The position numbers and the translations under genes were made by a program. From the NCBI RefSeq assembly GCF_019218755.1, contig NZ_JAHUWZ010000008.1, positions 1 through 64,000 of the forward strand: 64,000 nucleotides of DNA, given 5' to 3'. The notes under the pieces are model-generated. The model worked only from the letters and a program-made list of their open reading frames with translations, ran no database searches and was not told the origin of the DNA. Positions 27,793 to 35,731 of the stretch are shown piece by piece; positions within the stretch are counted from its first letter, which is position 1, and each line of letters begins with the position of its first letter. Source of the stretch: Acidovorax sp. sif1233. GTDB taxonomy: Bacteria > Pseudomonadota > Gammaproteobacteria > Burkholderiales > Burkholderiaceae_C.

Positions 27793-27810
27793 GTGACAGT
27801 GCCTTGACAG
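27793..27810 (-). promoter_or_regulatory. Pho box upstream of phnC
   Basis: On the minus strand the 18 bases are CTGTCAAGGCACTGTCAC: two CTGTCA units starting 11 bp apart, the spacing of PhoB half-sites. It lies 20 bp upstream of the PhnF-type site. Induction by phosphate starvation is inferred from the box. Confidence 0.75.
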
Positions 27811-27839
27811 TTGCGGGAAATTTGCATGTCAGGCTACGT

Positions 27840-28997
27840 TCAGAGCACGCGCTGCCCCTCGCGCCAGACACCGCGCACCACGGCCTGCTGTGAGCCATCG
27901 GGCAGCTCGGCCATGTGCACCTGGACCAGGTCGGCGCGCAGGCCCGCAGCCAGCTCGCCCCGGTCCTGCATGCCCGATGCGCGTGCCGGATTGCGCGTGA
28001 CGGTGGCCACGGCCTCGGGCAGCGTGAGGATGCCGTCGTGGACGAGGCGCATCACCGCGCTCAGCAGGCTGCCGGGCACGTAGTCCGACGAGAGGATGTC
28101 CAGCAGGCCCTGGCGTGCCAGGTCGGCCGCCGCCACGTTGCCCGAATGCGAGCCGCCGCGCACCACGTTGGGCCCGCCCATCACGGTGAGCAGGCCGCGC
28201 TCGCGCGCGGCCTTTGCCGCCGCCAGCGTGGTCGGGAACTCGGACATGCCCGCGCCTTCGGCATGGGCCTGCTCGACGTGCGCCACCGTGGTGTCGTCGT
28301 GACTGGCCAAGGCGATGCCATGGGTGCGGCAGTAGTCCACGAAGTAGGCACGGTGCGGCTCGGCGTACTGCGCCTGCAGGGTGGCGGCATGCTGCACCTG
28401 GCGCTCGAACTTCTCGCTGCTCCAGCCCTTCTTGCCGGTGTAGTAGGTGCGCGCCTGCTCGATGTTCTCCCACTGGCGCTGGCCGGGGGTGTGGTCCATC
28501 AGCGAGATCAGCGACAGCCGCGGGTGGCCCTGGAAGGGGCCGAACAGGGCGATGGTGTTGGGCGCGGGCAGCTCGCAGCGCACGTGCAGGTGGTGGTCGG
28601 CGCGCAGCAGGTTGCGCTCGGTGCAGGTGTCGATGGTGTCGAGCACGCGGTTCCAGGCGCTGCCGCGCAGGCTGTCCACGTCGGCCTCGCCCACGCCCAG
28701 GGCGTCGAGCACGGTGGTGATGCCGGCGGCGGCGATCTCGGCATCGTGCGCCAGCAGCGCCGGCATCTCGGCCCACTGCACCTTCGGGCGCGGCATCAGG
28801 TGGCGCTCGAAGTTGTCGGTGTGCACCTCCACCAGACCGGGCAGCAGGTAGTCGCCCCCGAGGTCGATGCCCTGCAGCGCGGTGGTGCCGCCCGAGGCCA
28901 GGGCGGCTATGCGCCCGCCCTGCACCGAGAGCGAGCCCTGCACCACCTCGCCGGGCAGCACCATGCGAGCGTTGTGAAAGACCGCAGCAGCGCTCAT
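27840..28997 (-). CDS. phnM: C-P lyase pathway phosphohydrolase PhnM
   Basis: This 385-residue metallo-dependent hydrolase of the amidohydrolase fold overlaps the phnL stop by 4 bp. The metal-binding motif VEVHTDNFERHLMPRPKVQW (near residues 57-76), the later LASHDDTTVAHVEQAH and the C-terminal RNPARASGM are diagnostic. PhnM removes pyrophosphate from alkylphosphonate ribosyl triphosphate, giving the monophosphate substrate of PhnJ. The length matches E. coli PhnM (about 378). It is the last gene of the phnG-M unit; the phnC promoter region begins immediately downstream. Confidence 0.95.
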   Translation of the reverse strand: MSAAAVFHNARMVLPGEVVQGSLSVQGGRIAALASGGTTALQGIDLGGDYLLPGLVEVHTDNFERHLMPRPKVQWAEMPALLAHDAEIAAAGITTVLDALGVGEADVDSLRGSAWNRVLDTIDTCTERNLLRADHHLHVRCELPAPNTIALFGPFQGHPRLSLISLMDHTPGQRQWENIEQARTYYTGKKGWSSEKFERQVQHAATLQAQYAEPHRAYFVDYCRTHGIALASHDDTTVAHVEQAHAEGAGMSEFPTTLAAAKAARERGLLTVMGGPNVVRGGSHSGNVAAADLARQGLLDILSSDYVPGSLLSAVMRLVHDGILTLPEAVATVTRNPARASGMQDRGELAAGLRADLVQVHMAELPDGSQQAVVRGVWREGQRVL

Positions 28998-29725
28998 GCG
29001 GCCACCCCGCGGAAGTCAGCCACGTTCACGCGGCGCGTGGCGACGGCGGCACCCACGTGCGCGTCGTGGAAGATGCCGACCAGGGCGGCGCCGCGCGCCA
29101 CCGCCTCGCCGATCAGGGCGATCACCGTGTCGGTGTTGGCGGCGTCGAGCGATGCCGTGGGCTCGTCGAGCAGCAAGAGGGGCTTGGGCTTGATCATGTT
29201 GCGCGCGATGTTGATGCGCTGCTGCTCGCCGCCCGAGAAGGTGGCGGGCGGCAGGTGCCACAGCCGCTCGGGGATGCGCAGGCGGGTGAGCCACTGGCGA
29301 GCGGTCTCGCGCGCGGCTTCCAGTGCGTGGATGTCGTCGCCCGCGTCTTCGGCCAGGGGCTCGGCCACCACGTCGAGCGCGCTCACGCGAGGGATCACGC
29401 GCAGGAACTGGCTCACGTAGCCCACGGTGTCGCGGCGCAGTTGCACCAGCGCGCGCGGGCTGGCCTGGGTCACGTCCACCGCCGGGCCGCTGGCGGGCTG
29501 CACGGTGATGCTGCCTGCGTTGGCGCGGTAGTTGGCGTAGATCATTTTCAGCAGCGTGCTCTTGCCCATGCCCGAGGGGCCGTCGAGCACCACGCATTCG
29601 CCCGCGCCAACGGTGAGGTCCACGTTGCCGAGCACGGGCAGCTCGATGCCGTTCTGGTGGTGCAGGGTGAAGCGCTTGGCCACGCCCTTGAGCTCCAGGA
29701 TGGGTGGTTGGGTGTTCATCATCAT
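28994..29725 (-). CDS. phnL: C-P lyase complex ATPase PhnL
   Basis: This 243-residue ABC-type ATPase starts with a run of three ATG codons (29725, 29722, 29719), the first overlapping the phnK stop. Walker A is GPSGMGKST, signature FSGGEQQRINIARNM, Walker B LLLLDEPTASLD. PhnL has no membrane partner; it works with PhnGHI in forming alkylphosphonate ribosyl triphosphate from ATP and phosphonate, and can dock on the core complex. The length is close to E. coli PhnL (about 226). Confidence 0.94.
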   Translation of the reverse strand: MMMNTQPPILELKGVAKRFTLHHQNGIELPVLGNVDLTVGAGECVVLDGPSGMGKSTLLKMIYANYRANAGSITVQPASGPAVDVTQASPRALVQLRRDTVGYVSQFLRVIPRVSALDVVAEPLAEDAGDDIHALEAARETARQWLTRLRIPERLWHLPPATFSGGEQQRINIARNMIKPKPLLLLDEPTASLDAANTDTVIALIGEAVARGAALVGIFHDAHVGAAVATRRVNVADFRGVAA

Positions 29726-30513
29726 GGTTGCAGTACCGAGGAAACGAGGAGCTGGGTGTAGGGGTGCTGCGGGTCGTCGAGCACCTGGTCGGTCAGGCCC
29801 GACTCGACCACCCGGCCGCGCTGCATCACCACCATGCGGTGCGCCAGCAGGCGGGCCACGGCCAGGTCATGCGTGACCACGATGGCGGCCAGCTGCATCT
29901 GCCGCGTGAGCTGGCGCAACAGGTCCAGCAGGCGCGCCTGCACCGAGACATCGAGGCCCGAGGTGGGTTCGTCCATGAACACCAGGCGCGGCTGGGTGAC
30001 CAGGTTGCGCGCGATCTGCAGGCGCTGGCGCATGCCGCCGGAGAAGGCGCGCGGCGCGTCGTCGATGCGGCTGGCATCGATCTCCACGCGCTGCAGCCAT
30101 TCGGTGGCGGTGGCGCGCAGGCGGCCGTAGTGGCGCTCGCCCAGGCCCATGAGGCGCTCGCCCACGTTGGCACCGGCCGACACGTCCATGCGCAGGCCGT
30201 CGGCCGCGTTCTGGTGCACGAAGCCCCAGTCCGTGCGGGCCAGCAGGCGCTGCTGCGCCTCGCTCATGCCCAGCACGTCCTGCAGGCTGCCGTCACGCGC
30301 CTGGAACTGCACGCTGCCCGCATCGGGCCGGCTGCGCGCGGCCACAGCGTTGAGCAGGGTGGACTTGCCCGAGCCGGACTCGCCGACCACGGCCAGCACT
30401 TCGCCGGGCCACAGGTCGAACGAGGCGTCCTGCAGCGCCACGCGCTGGCCGTAGCGCTTGCTGATGCCGCGCACGCTGAGCAGGGGGGTGGGGGATGAAA
30501 GGGTGGCGTCCAT
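29722..30513 (-). CDS. phnK: C-P lyase complex ATPase PhnK
   Basis: This 263-residue ABC-type ATPase starts at the ATG at 30513; a longer open frame upstream runs through the GNAT gene and is rejected. Walker A is GESGSGKST, followed by ARTDWGFVHQNAADGLRMDVSAG, which is peculiar to PhnK. The signature is FSGGMRQRLQIARNL and Walker B LVFMDEPTSGLD. PhnK docks on PhnJ in the core complex and couples ATP hydrolysis to turnover. One base separates it from the preceding stop codon. Confidence 0.94.
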   Translation of the reverse strand: MDATLSSPTPLLSVRGISKRYGQRVALQDASFDLWPGEVLAVVGESGSGKSTLLNAVAARSRPDAGSVQFQARDGSLQDVLGMSEAQQRLLARTDWGFVHQNAADGLRMDVSAGANVGERLMGLGERHYGRLRATATEWLQRVEIDASRIDDAPRAFSGGMRQRLQIARNLVTQPRLVFMDEPTSGLDVSVQARLLDLLRQLTRQMQLAAIVVTHDLAVARLLAHRMVVMQRGRVVESGLTDQVLDDPQHPYTQLLVSSVLQP

Positions 30514-30514
30514 G

Positions 30515-30973
30515 TCAAGGCTCGATCGAGAAACTGAGGCCGTGCTGCGCAAAGCCCAGGGATTCATAGAAGGCATGCGCATCGGCGCGCTTGCGGTGGG
30601 ACGACAGGGCCAGCTTGTAGCAACCGGCCTCGCGCGCCTGCTGCACGGCGTGGGCCATCATCTGGCGGCCGATGCCCTGGCCCTTGCGGTCGGCGGCGAC
30701 CACCACGTCCTCGACCACGGCCGAGGGGGCGCCCCGGTGGGCCAGGTTGTGCATGACCAGCAGGGCGTAGGTGCCGACCACGTCGGCACCTTGCTCGGCG
30801 CTCTCGCAGGCCACCCAGAGGCGGTAGCTTGGATAGGCGCGGAACTGCGCAAGCATGGCCTTCGCCTCGGCGAGGCTGAGCACCCGCTCGGGGCTGTCCT
30901 CGATGCCCTGGTACAGGGCCAGCACCTCATCCAGATCGGCCTCGGTGGCCTCGCGCAGGGTCACGGTGCTCAT
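30515..30973 (-). CDS. GNAT acetyltransferase within the C-P lyase operon (PhnO-like)
   Basis: This 152-residue GNAT protein overlaps the phnJ stop by 4 bp and lies 1 bp before phnK. The acetyl-CoA-binding motif VVAADRKGQGIGRQMMAHAV and the C-terminal YESLGFAQHGLSFSI are standard. In E. coli, phnO is a GNAT of similar size that acetylates aminoalkylphosphonates, but it lies near the end of that operon. Here the gene sits between phnJ and phnK. Role as PhnO is likely from context and size; sequence alone shows only the GNAT fold. Confidence 0.8.
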   Translation of the reverse strand: MSTVTLREATEADLDEVLALYQGIEDSPERVLSLAEAKAMLAQFRAYPSYRLWVACESAEQGADVVGTYALLVMHNLAHRGAPSAVVEDVVVAADRKGQGIGRQMMAHAVQQAREAGCYKLALSSHRKRADAHAFYESLGFAQHGLSFSIEP

Positions 30974-31881
30974 ACGGTCTCTCCTTCGAACGCGGTCGCT
31001 GCGGCCTGGCGCTCCTGGCAGTAGTCCGAGTCGGAACAGACGTGCATGCGCGTGCCCTGGTCGTCGGTGATGACCTCGTCGAGGAAGCTGTCGGTGGCGC
31101 CGCACAGGGCGCAGGCGCAGTCCCAGCGCTGCACCTCGAAGGGGTGGTCCTCGAAGCCCAGGCTCTCCACCGGCGTGTAGGGCGGCACGGCGTAGATGCG
31201 CTTTTCGCGGCCTGCGCCGAAGAGCTGCAGCGCCGGGTTCATGTGCATCTTGGGGTTGTCGAACTTGGGGATGGGCGACGGCGCCATCACGTAGCGGCCG
31301 TTGACCAGCACCGGATAGTCGTAGGTGGTGGCGATGTGGCCGTAGCGCGCGATGTCTTCGTAGAGCTTGACGTGCATGAGCCCGTACTCGGCCAGGCCGT
31401 GCAGGGTGCGCGTCTCGGTCTCGCGCGGTTCCAGGCGCTGCATGGGCTCGGGCACCGGCACCTGGTAGACGAGCACCTGGCCCTCGGCCAGCGGCGTCTC
31501 GGGGATGCGGTGGCGCGTCTGGATCAGCGTGGCCTCGGTGGTGCGCGTGGTGGTGGCCACGCCCGTGGTGCGCTCGAAGAAGCGGCGGATGTTGACCGCG
31601 TTGACCGTGTCGTCCGAGCCCTGGTCGATGACCTTGAGGCAGTCGTCCGGCCCGATGATGGCCGCCGTGACCTGGATGCCGCCCGTGCCCCAGCCATAGG
31701 GCAGCGGCATCTCGCGCGAGCCGAAGGGCACCTGGTAGCCCGGGATGGCCACGGCCTTGAGGATGGCCCGGCGGATCATGCGCTTGGTACGCTCGTCCAG
31801 GTAGGCAAAGTTGAAGTGCCCGTCGGTGGGCGCGGCATCGGCGGGCAGGCCCATCAGCGCGGGCTCGTGGGGCGCGTTCAT
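30970..31881 (-). CDS. phnJ: Carbon-phosphorus lyase PhnJ (radical SAM)
   Basis: This 303-residue catalytic subunit cleaves the C-P bond of alkylphosphonate ribosyl phosphate, releasing an alkane and the cyclic ribose phosphate. The [4Fe-4S] motif C-X2-C-X21-C-X5-C is exact (from CALC to CSDSDYC). The glycyl-radical residue of E. coli PhnJ (Gly32 in AIPGYQVPFG) corresponds to Gly48 here because the N-terminus is 16 residues longer. The start ATG at 31881 overlaps the phnI stop. The protein is highly similar to E. coli PhnJ along its length, including GHIATTYDYPVLVNGRYVM. Confidence 0.97.
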   Translation of the reverse strand: MNAPHEPALMGLPADAAPTDGHFNFAYLDERTKRMIRRAILKAVAIPGYQVPFGSREMPLPYGWGTGGIQVTAAIIGPDDCLKVIDQGSDDTVNAVNIRRFFERTTGVATTTRTTEATLIQTRHRIPETPLAEGQVLVYQVPVPEPMQRLEPRETETRTLHGLAEYGLMHVKLYEDIARYGHIATTYDYPVLVNGRYVMAPSPIPKFDNPKMHMNPALQLFGAGREKRIYAVPPYTPVESLGFEDHPFEVQRWDCACALCGATDSFLDEVITDDQGTRMHVCSDSDYCQERQAAATAFEGETV

Positions 31882-32993
31882 GCGTCGTCTCCCAGGGTGG
31901 TTTCTTCGGAGGGGTGGGACGCCGCAGTGGCGCGCATGCGGCGCACCAGCTCCAGCTCGGACTGGAAGTCCACGTAGTGCGGCAGCTTCAGGTGCTGCAC
32001 GAAGCCCGAGGCTTCCAGGCTGTCGCTGTGCGAGAGCACGAACTCCTGCATCTGCGCGGGCGATTCCACCGGCTCGCCCAGCTCGTCGGCGCGCAGGGCG
32101 CGGTCCACCAGGCTCATGGCCATGGCCTTGCGCTCGCTGTGGCCGAAGGCCAGGCCGTAGCCGCGCGTGAACTGCGGCGGCTGCTGCTTGCTGCCCGCGA
32201 ACTGGTTGACCATCTCGCATTCGGTGATCTCCATGTCGCCGATGGAGATGGCAAAGCCCAGTTCCTCGGGCACGATCTCCACGGCCACCGTGCCCAGGCG
32301 CAGCTCCCCCACGAAGGGGTGCGAGTGCGCGTAGCCGCGCTGCGTGGAATACGCCATGGCCAGCAGAAAGCCCTCGTCGCCGCGCGCCAGGTTCTGCAGG
32401 CGTGTCGCTCGATTGGCCGGAAAGCGCAGCGGCTCGCGCGTCAGGTCGGCGGGGGCCGGATCGCCTTCGGGGATGGGGCGGGTCTCGATCAGCCCTTCCT
32501 GGTTGAGCAGGTCCACCACGCGCGGCGTGGTGGCAGGCGCATCGGCCAGCGGCGCAGTGGTTGGCGCTGCGACCGATGCGTCGCCCCGGGCCAGCAGCGT
32601 GAAGTCGAGCAGGCGCTGGGTGTAGTCGTAGGTGGGGCCCAGCACCTGGCCGCCGGGCAGGTCCTTGAAGGTGGCCGAGATGCGCCGGGTGAGCGCCATG
32701 CGCGCGGTGTCCAGCGGCAAGGTGGTGCCCAGGCGCGGCAAGGTGGCGCGGTAGGCGCGCAGCAGGAAGATGGCTTCCACCAGGTCGCCCGCCGCCTGCT
32801 TGATGGCCAGGGCCGCGAGCTCGGGGTCGTAGACCGAGCCTTCGGTCATCACGCGGTCCACGGCCAGCTTGAGCTGCGCGCGGATCTGCGCCACCGAGAG
32901 CTCGGGCTCGGCCGTGTCGCCCCGGCGCTGCTCGGCCAGCAGGCGGTAGCTGTTGAGGATGGCGGTTTCCCCGCCCTTGACGGCAACGTACAT
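31878..32993 (-). CDS. phnI: C-P lyase core subunit PhnI
   Basis: This 371-residue protein starts at the ATG at 32993 (MYVAVKGGETAILNSYRLLA), 5 bp after the phnH stop; a longer frame upstream overlaps phnG and phnH and is rejected. The motifs FLLAMAYSTQRGYAHSHPFV and RGYGLAFGHSERKAMAMSLVDR are typical. PhnI is the nucleosidase that, with PhnG, PhnH and PhnL, attaches the ribose triphosphate of ATP to the phosphonate. The length agrees with E. coli PhnI (354). Confidence 0.96.
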   Translation of the reverse strand: MYVAVKGGETAILNSYRLLAEQRRGDTAEPELSVAQIRAQLKLAVDRVMTEGSVYDPELAALAIKQAAGDLVEAIFLLRAYRATLPRLGTTLPLDTARMALTRRISATFKDLPGGQVLGPTYDYTQRLLDFTLLARGDASVAAPTTAPLADAPATTPRVVDLLNQEGLIETRPIPEGDPAPADLTREPLRFPANRATRLQNLARGDEGFLLAMAYSTQRGYAHSHPFVGELRLGTVAVEIVPEELGFAISIGDMEITECEMVNQFAGSKQQPPQFTRGYGLAFGHSERKAMAMSLVDRALRADELGEPVESPAQMQEFVLSHSDSLEASGFVQHLKLPHYVDFQSELELVRRMRATAASHPSEETTLGDDA

Positions 32994-32998
32994 GCGGC

Positions 32999-33640
32999 TC
33001 AGGCCTCCACGGTGGATGGTGATTCGATGCGGGTGGCGCGCGGCAGCCCGGCGATGTGCGTGGCCGTGGCCAGCACCACGTCCACCCCGCGCGGGAAGGC
33101 GCCGTGGTTGTCGGCCCACTGCGCGCAGAAGTCCTCTGACAGCCCCGCGACGTGCAGGTGCTGCGCACTGCGGATGCCGGGGCCCGCAAGGCGCCAGGCG
33201 CCTGCGCCTTCCACGGCCGGGGCCAGCACCGCCACGTCGATCACGCAGGTGGCGGACTGGTCCGGGTATTCGTCGCTGCCGCGCTGCAGGCGGGCCAGGG
33301 CAGGTATGGCATCGCCCGCAGCCACCCAGGCGAAGCGCGCCTGCTCGGGTGCATCGACCAGCACGCAGCCGGTGTGAAACCGCAGCCACACACCGGCCTG
33401 GCTGGCCGCGAGTTGGGGGGACAGCCACAGCGTGCATTCGCTGTCGAGCAAAGCCAGCAGCACGGCCGCAGAGGCCGCGTGCCCGGTGGCGGGCACTTCG
33501 GCATCGTGCACGATGGCGACCGGGGCGCCCGGCTGCGACAGGGCCCGCAGCACCGCGCGGAACACGCCCTGGCTGCCCAGGGCCTCGCTGGAGAAGCCCG
33601 CACCCAGGGCGGACAGGGAGGTCGTCGGGGTCGTGCTCAT
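32999..33640 (-). CDS. phnH: C-P lyase core subunit PhnH
   Basis: This 213-residue protein overlaps the phnG stop by 4 bp. Its N-terminal GFSSEALGSQGVFRAVLRAL and ALLDSECTLWLSP region match PhnH, a structural subunit of the PhnGHIJ core with a fold related to PLP-dependent enzymes but no cofactor. The C-terminal RGVDVVLATATHIAGLPRAT is also typical. No anomaly is seen. Confidence 0.94.
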   Translation of the reverse strand: MSTTPTTSLSALGAGFSSEALGSQGVFRAVLRALSQPGAPVAIVHDAEVPATGHAASAAVLLALLDSECTLWLSPQLAASQAGVWLRFHTGCVLVDAPEQARFAWVAAGDAIPALARLQRGSDEYPDQSATCVIDVAVLAPAVEGAGAWRLAGPGIRSAQHLHVAGLSEDFCAQWADNHGAFPRGVDVVLATATHIAGLPRATRIESPSTVEA

Positions 33641-34164
33641 TCCTGGTCCTCCTCGCCGCCGTCGTCGTTGATGCTTCCGCTCTCGCGCGCCACGGTGAAG
33701 AAGTCCACCCGCGTGCTGGCCGCCCGAGCCTGGCGCTCGGACTGCGCCTGGGCCAGGTGGCGGCGGATGGGGTCGAGCAGGCTGGCGTCGAGCGCGGCCT
33801 GGCGCGCGGGGTCCTGCAGCAGCGCATCGGCCAGGGCGGCCAGTTGCACCTGGCGGTGCGAGCGGCCGAGCACGTAGGCCACGCCCACGGTGGGCTCCCC
33901 GCCATCGGCGCCGTCCACATTCACGCGCAGTGCGCAGCGGGTGACCGTGACCTCGCCCAGGTTGAAGCGCTCGCCGGTGCCGCCGGCGCGGCCCTGCACC
34001 ATCATCAGACCCGTTTCCGGGGCGCGCAGCCAGCGGGCAGGCAGTGCGGCGTGGTCGTGCAGCGCGGGCTCCAGGATGTCGATGGGCGCGCGGGCCAGCA
34101 GCGCCATCCAGTGCGCCCGCGAGAGCGGGCGGCCCGGGCCCGGGTTGTCAAAGGCTTGAAACAT
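33637..34164 (-). CDS. phnG: C-P lyase core subunit PhnG
   Basis: This 175-residue protein is the first gene of the minus-strand C-P lyase operon. The opening RAHWMALLARAPIDILEPAL, then GLMMVQGRAGGTGERFNLGEVTVTRCAL and GRSHRQVQLAALADALLQD, are highly typical of PhnG. The C-terminus is longer and more acidic than in E. coli (150 residues). TGGAGGT lies just before the ATG. The leader contains a Pho-box-like element and a PhnF operator shared with the divergent phnF. Confidence 0.95.
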   Translation of the reverse strand: MFQAFDNPGPGRPLSRAHWMALLARAPIDILEPALHDHAALPARWLRAPETGLMMVQGRAGGTGERFNLGEVTVTRCALRVNVDGADGGEPTVGVAYVLGRSHRQVQLAALADALLQDPARQAALDASLLDPIRRHLAQAQSERQARAASTRVDFFTVARESGSINDDGGEEDQE

Positions 34165-34183
34165 GGAGGTGGTACTCTTTAAG

Positions 34184-34195
34184 TTGTATAGACAA
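34184..34195. promoter_or_regulatory. Candidate PhnF operator in the phnG-phnF divergent region
   Basis: TTGTATAGACAA resembles the TGGTATAGACCA operator known for mycobacterial PhnF. It lies 20 bp before the phnG start and 45 bp before phnF. An unrelated perfect palindrome, AGCTGGCGCCAGCT, is nearby at 34203-34216. Confidence 0.75.
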
Positions 34196-34228
34196 ATTGA
34201 ACAGCTGGCGCCAGCTTAGACAGCGCGC

Positions 34229-34246
34229 ATGTAGGTTTCATGACAG
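34229..34246 (-). promoter_or_regulatory. Pho-box-like element upstream of phnG, overlapping the phnF start
   Basis: On the minus strand this reads CTGTCATGAAACCTACAT: a perfect first half (CTGTCAT) and, 11 bp on, a weaker second half (CCTACAT). It covers the phnF start codon at 34240, so PhoB bound here could activate phnG and hinder phnF. Confidence 0.5.
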
Positions 34247-35010
34247 CCACCACCAGCACACAAGTTCTTGCCCACCCCGCCCCTGCCGCACGCCCGGCAC
34301 GCGAGAGCTTCTGGACCCGCATCGCCGCCGAACTGGCCGAGGCCATCGGCAGCGGCATCTACCCCCCGGGCCAGCGCCTGCCCTCGGAGCACGCACTGGC
34401 CGAGCAGTTCGGGGTGAACCGCCACACCATCCGCCGCTCGCTGGCCAGCCTGTGCAGCCAGGGGCTGGTGCGCATCACCCAGGGCAGCGGCACCTACGTG
34501 GAGGACTTCGCGGTGGACCTGGCGCTGGGCAAGCGCGTGCGCCACCAGCAGGGCCTGGCGCAGGCCGGCCTGCGCGGCAGCCTGGTGATGCTGCAGGAAC
34601 AGACGGTGCGCGCCACGGCCGCGCTGGCCAAGGCCCTGCAGGTGCCGACGCGCAGCCCGCTGCTGCAATTGCGCGTGATCGGCCAGGCCGAGGGCCAGCC
34701 GCTGCACGTGAGCGAGCGCTACTTTCCCCTGCCCCGCTTCGCGGGCCTGGCGGCCGTGGTGCGCGAGACCGGCTCCATCACCGCCGGCTTCACCGCGCAT
34801 GGCGTGGCCGACTACACGCGGCGCGAGAGCCGCATCACCGCCGAGCTGCCCGATGCCGCCGTGGCCGCCGAGCTGCGCCAGCCCGCCGCGCGCCCGGTGC
34901 TGCTGGTCGAGAGCCTGAATGTGGACCTGGCCGGCACGCCCATCGAGTGGGCGCGCGCCTGGTTCGCGGGCGACCGCGTCAAACTCACCATCACCCATGA
35001 CGACGAGTAA
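34240..35010 (+). CDS. phnF: GntR/HutC-family regulator PhnF
   Basis: This 256-residue regulator has an N-terminal winged helix (RIAAELAEAIGSGIYPPGQRLPSEHALAEQFGVNRHTIRRSLASL) and a C-terminal UbiC-transcription-regulator domain (LQLRVIGQAEGQPLHVSERYFP, IEWARAWFAGDRVKLTI), the HutC/FarR layout. It is divergent from phnG and overlaps the next gene by 14 bp. It should repress the phn units through the TTGTATAGAC sites at 34184 and 27761. The effector is unknown. Confidence 0.93.
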   Translation: MTATTSTQVLAHPAPAARPARESFWTRIAAELAEAIGSGIYPPGQRLPSEHALAEQFGVNRHTIRRSLASLCSQGLVRITQGSGTYVEDFAVDLALGKRVRHQQGLAQAGLRGSLVMLQEQTVRATAALAKALQVPTRSPLLQLRVIGQAEGQPLHVSERYFPLPRFAGLAAVVRETGSITAGFTAHGVADYTRRESRITAELPDAAVAAELRQPAARPVLLVESLNVDLAGTPIEWARAWFAGDRVKLTITHDDE

Positions 35011-35731
35011 CACCCCCTCCCCCGCTACCGCACACCGCTATGCGGTGTACTTCGCTCCCCACCCCGGCACCCTGGCCTGGCTGGCCGGCAGCCACTGGCT
35101 GGGCCGCTGCGCGGCGCTGCTGCGGCCCCTGCCACAACTGGACATCCACGGCGTGGCCAAGGAAGAACTGGAGCGCCTGACCGCCGCGCCGCGCCGCTAT
35201 GGCTGGCATGCCACGCTCAAGGCGCCGTTCGCGCTGGCGCCGGGGGTGGACTGGCTCACGCTGCAGCATGCCGTGCAGACGCTGGCCGACAGCCTGCGCC
35301 CCTTCAACATGCCGCCCCTGCAGGTCCAGCGCATCGACGACTTCCTCGCGCTGGTGCCCATGCCCTCGCACCCGGCCAACGCCGAGATCCAGGCCGCAGC
35401 CGCCGCCTGCGTGACGCAGCTGCAGCCGCTGGCGGCGCCCCTGTCCGCCAGCGACCTGGCGCGCCGCCGCGCGGCCGGGCTCACGCCCCGGCAGGATGCG
35501 CTGTTGCAGCAGTGGGGCTATCCCTTCGTGCTGGAGGAGTTCCGCTTCCACCTGTCACTGACCGGATCCCTCGCGGGCGAGCGTGAAGACACCGTGGAAC
35601 TGGTGCTCGATGCGGCCGAGCAGTTCTTCGCCGACCTGCCCCCGCTGCGCTTCAACAGCCTGGCACTGTTCGCCGAGCCCGCGCCGGGCGCCGACTTCGT
35701 GCTGCTGGACCACCTGGAGCTGGGCGCATGA
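34997..35731 (+). CDS. DUF1045 2H-phosphoesterase of phosphonate operons
   Basis: This 244-residue protein starts at ATG 34997, inside the end of phnF, and overlaps phnN by 4 bp. It matches the DUF1045 phosphonate-operon family, a branch of the 2H phosphoesterases. Two catalytic-type motifs are visible: H-A-T in YGWHATLKAPF (near residue 70) and H-L-S in FRFHLSLTG (near residue 185). 2H enzymes open cyclic phosphodiesters. Since PhnJ produces 5-phosphoribosyl 1,2-cyclic phosphate and phnP is absent from the locus, this protein is a good candidate for the missing cyclic phosphodiesterase step. That activity is inferred. Confidence 0.88.
   Translation: MTTSNTPSPATAHRYAVYFAPHPGTLAWLAGSHWLGRCAALLRPLPQLDIHGVAKEELERLTAAPRRYGWHATLKAPFALAPGVDWLTLQHAVQTLADSLRPFNMPPLQVQRIDDFLALVPMPSHPANAEIQAAAAACVTQLQPLAAPLSASDLARRRAAGLTPRQDALLQQWGYPFVLEEFRFHLSLTGSLAGEREDTVELVLDAAEQFFADLPPLRFNSLALFAEPAPGADFVLLDHLELGA

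Noticed and set aside
27829-28776. phnP on either strand of the phosphonate locus
   Set aside because: No metallo-beta-lactamase-type HxHxDH motif is present between 24.4 and 36.8 kb.
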